From the NCBI GenBank assembly GCA_027083915.1, contig JALWML010000129.1, positions 1 to 7,048 of the forward strand: a stretch of 7,048 nt of DNA. Direction: 5' to 3'. Both the position numbers and the translations under genes were made by a program. Shown piece after piece: positions 4,636-7,048 of the stretch. The notes under the pieces were generated by a model, which saw only the letters and a list, made by a program, of their open reading frames with translations, was not told the origin of the DNA and did no database searches. Positions within the stretch are counted from its first letter, which is position 1. The number at the start of each line of letters is the position of its first letter. This stretch comes from Lysobacterales bacterium. GTDB lineage: Bacteria; Pseudomonadota; Gammaproteobacteria; Xanthomonadales; Marinicellaceae.

Positions 4636-7048
4636 TTGTGCAATTCCAAATTTTACTTGGGGAGGGAGCTCTTGAGAATTTTCACTTTTTTTTGAAAATA
4701 TTCTGTCCTCTTTAAGACCATACTTTTCAATTAGTTGACTCTGTACAAATTGAGTGCGTTGTTTAGCTAGTTGATGTAGTTCTGTTGTTATATCTTGATT
4801 TTTGAGTATTTCACTCCATGCCTTCTCAAGTAGTCCACCATTTTCACTTTGAGTGCCATACTCCTGTGCAAGTTGTTGCCAACTTTTTGTAAATTCTTGT
4901 TTTTCATATAACCGTTTAATTGATGCAAGTTGTGAATCTGTATTTAAATCAGGGGCAGAGTCAAGTCTAGCAGATTGCAATGTCTTTAAAAGGCGTAAAG
5001 CAGCACTATCATTTTTTGTATTTACGACAGCTGTAAGTTCTAGATTTAAATCTGGTTTTTTTTCTAAAATCTGTTGCATTGCTTCAAGCTTTTCTTCTTC
5101 ACCAGTTTGTAACAAAGTGGTTCCTGCCTGAAATTGTACTCCGCTAAGATCTAAATCAGTCCCACCCGGAATCAATTTACCTAACAACTTAAAAGGGGAG
5201 GCGACAATTCCAGTTATTAGTTTGAAAAATGCTTTAAAAACCAATCCTCCATAACTAAAATTTGGATCATCAATATTACCACTTACTGGCAAGTTGATTT
5301 TCATTATACCATTACTATCTGTCAATAAAGATACAGCCAATTTTAAAGGCAGGTTGACGGCTTGTTTACTGGCTGTTTTATTGCCTAATTTAAGTTGTTT
5401 AAAGGTTAAATTATTTAATCCTTTTAGAAGGTTTTGATTTAATTTATATTTTAAATTAAAGTCTGCCTTACCTCGGTTGATAGGAAAACCTAAAAAACGA
5501 GAACTGTAGCTATTAAAGTTTTGTAAGTCTAAGTTGCTTATATCAATAGATAAGTCAGTGTATGCTTTTTCTGAAAGTGGATTTATTTTTCCTTTGACTT
5601 CAATTTTTCCATAACTATCAAGAACTCCTGTCAATTTAACCTGTGCTTTTGAGAGGTTTGAACTTGAGAGGCCTTTAATGTGACCATTAAGTTTTGATAA
5701 TTCTGTCTGATACTGTGGTTTGATACTTTTATCTATAAAGCTTGTTTTTGCATCTAAGAACTCTATTTTATCAATTTCTATTTTCCAATCACCTGTTTTT
5801 TCTTTGTTTTCTTTACCTGTTGTATTTGTCTCAATAAGTTCTGATAAGTTTAATTGTTTGTCAGCAGAAATAAGTAACATGCCCTGAGCTTGGTCTAGTT
5901 TTATATTATTTAATTTAATGGTTTTGTTTTTAGAATCTAACTTAACTTGTTCTAGGTCTAATTTTTTAATAGACAAAAAAGGCATTTTGTTTTTATCAAA
6001 CAATTCTAATCCTTCAACTTGTATTGAGCCTTGAGAATTTATACCTTCAGTAATAACCAATTCTTGTTGCATTGACAAAAATCCATTATTAACCTCCAAC
6101 TTTAAATCAGAGGGAATCCACGCTTTAAATTGACTCAAATCAATAGCCTGAGCTTTAATTGTTGAATTTATTAATAATGGTTCTGAAACAATTGTGGAGT
6201 GAACTCCAATATTGCCAGAATCATCTAAGTTAATATCAGCTTGAAGCTCAATTGTTTGACTGGAATCTGAGCTAATATTATCAACTGTCATCGTGATTAA
6301 TTTCACTGTATTACTTAAGCCTGTCTCATTGAAAGTTTTCTTTAGTACAACAGTTGCATTTGTATTAATCAGTTGGTTAAGTTTAAAAGACCATGGGTTT
6401 TGAGATTCCTCACTTGAAATTTGTTTGTTATCTTTTTGAATTACTGGCCAAGTAATAGAGTTGTCCTTTGTAAAACTTAAGTCGACTAAAGCTCCATCAG
6501 TTTCGACTTTATCTAGCGTAATTGTTTCTTTAGTCAGATCAATTACCGCTTGTGATAAGGAGATTTTATTAATATCAAAATGCTGTTGGTTATCATGAAT
6601 CGTTTTGAGGTCATTTAAGTTGAGTTGGTCAACAATAATTTCGGTTTGTTTGTTTTCGTCATAGTTATAAGCAACCTTTCCATGACCATTTATCAAACCA
6701 GATTGATTACTTAATCCATAAAATAAATTATTTTTATCGCTAATAAATGTAAAGACAGTTGCAGTTGTCCAGTTTTTAAGTTCCCAATTTGCACTCAATT
6801 TTAATTGAGCAAAATTAAATAAACCAGATAGATGAGATTCATCATTGTTTTGTGTTTTGAAAGATAAGTCGAATTGGCTGTCAGCATCTTTCGTGGTAAA
6901 TAATTTATTGTTGAAGTTTAGTTCTTTTAGGTTAAGGTTGAAGTGTTTCTCACCAGATTGATCATTGTATTCAATAGCTCCTTTTATTACAGAAATATTT
7001 GTTACATCTAAAATAAACTCTTCATGTGAAGTTTGTTTTGCATCAGAG
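4633..7048 (-). CDS. DUF748 / AsmA-like envelope protein, N-terminus beyond the window
   Basis: The frame is open from the TAA at 4635-4633 to the right edge, giving about 804 visible residues. A TTG at 6798 could be taken as a start, but 83 further sense codons with the same beta-rich composition precede it, so the gene begins outside the window. Most of the chain is alternating short hydrophobic and polar stretches, as in the extended beta-groove of AsmA/TamB-like proteins, with no membrane helix in the visible part. The DUF748 core is clear. A GKINPLSEK block (5566-5592) is followed by DLDLQNFNSYSSRFLGFPI. Then come LPLKLAVSLLTDSNG and PVSGNIDDPNFSYGG (together about 5239-5352) and the FKAFFKLITGIVASPFKLLG segment. 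The last 130 or so residues resemble the degenerate OmpA-like end of this family (LNLELTAVV, then a late Arg-Ile at about 4699-4704). Members are typically about 1,000 residues or more, anchored by one N-terminal helix and facing the periplasm. A role in lipid transport or envelope maintenance is inferred from the AsmA relationship. Confidence 0.88.
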   Translation of the reverse strand, partial: SDAKQTSHEEFILDVTNISVIKGAIEYNDQSGEKHFNLNLKELNFNNKLFTTKDADSQFDLSFKTQNNDESHLSGLFNFAQLKLSANWELKNWTTATVFTFISDKNNLFYGLSNQSGLINGHGKVAYNYDENKQTEIIVDQLNLNDLKTIHDNQQHFDINKISLSQAVIDLTKETITLDKVETDGALVDLSFTKDNSITWPVIQKDNKQISSEESQNPWSFKLNQLINTNATVVLKKTFNETGLSNTVKLITMTVDNISSDSSQTIELQADINLDDSGNIGVHSTIVSEPLLINSTIKAQAIDLSQFKAWIPSDLKLEVNNGFLSMQQELVITEGINSQGSIQVEGLELFDKNKMPFLSIKKLDLEQVKLDSKNKTIKLNNIKLDQAQGMLLISADKQLNLSELIETNTTGKENKEKTGDWKIEIDKIEFLDAKTSFIDKSIKPQYQTELSKLNGHIKGLSSSNLSKAQVKLTGVLDSYGKIEVKGKINPLSEKAYTDLSIDISNLDLQNFNSYSSRFLGFPINRGKADFNLKYKLNQNLLKGLNNLTFKQLKLGNKTASKQAVNLPLKLAVSLLTDSNGIMKINLPVSGNIDDPNFSYGGLVFKAFFKLITGIVASPFKLLGKLIPGGTDLDLSGVQFQAGTTLLQTGEEEKLEAMQQILEKKPDLNLELTAVVNTKNDSAALRLLKTLQSARLDSAPDLNTDSQLASIKRLYEKQEFTKSWQQLAQEYGTQSENGGLLEKAWSEILKNQDITTELHQLAKQRTQFVQSQLIEKYGLKEDRIFSKKSENSQELPPQVKFGIAQ

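Noticed and set aside
4853..5131. Plus-strand open frame of 92 codons with many serines and cysteines
   Set aside because: It lies wholly inside the DUF748 gene on the other strand, whose frame has clear family motifs in this stretch. The Ser/Cys richness reflects the reverse complement of that coding sequence.

Overview
The window is about 7 kb of AT-rich bacterial chromosome, most likely from a low-GC gammaproteobacterium. HtpX closely resembles the E. coli type in length and motifs, and the DUF748 family on the other strand is typical of Gram-negative envelopes. The genus cannot be read from the sequence. There are no rRNA or tRNA genes, CRISPR arrays, insertion sequences or phage genes.

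Left part, plus strand (1-3229). A C-terminal piece of a Bax-inhibitor-1-like (BaxI_1) membrane protein comes first. It has no convincing start, and all three plus frames are closed upstream of it. A clean intrinsic terminator (428-455) follows. Then come htpX (membrane zinc protease for envelope quality control), thiI (tRNA 4-thiouridine synthase, short form without the rhodanese domain) and a GNAT acetyltransferase. htpX has its own promoter-like region with two TATAAT hexamers. thiI may have its own weak promoter. The GNAT gene lies 19 bases behind thiI and is probably co-transcribed with it.

Right part, minus strand (3236-7048). A two-gene unit converges on the GNAT gene, with only six bases between the two stop codons. 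Its first visible gene is a large DUF748/AsmA-like envelope protein. The frame is open to the right edge, so the gene starts outside the window. Its stop codon overlaps the start of the second gene in a TAATG junction. That second gene encodes a secreted astacin-like (M12A, metzincin) zinc protease whose C-terminal half is a threefold four-cysteine repeat that I do not recognise.

The plus-strand genes look like ordinary housekeeping genes. The minus-strand pair is visibly more AT-rich and is the most interesting part. It links a predicted periplasm-spanning, lipid-transport-like protein to a small protease without a propeptide, carrying a disulfide-rich repeat array. A joint function is inference from the tight coupling; nothing in the sequence proves it.
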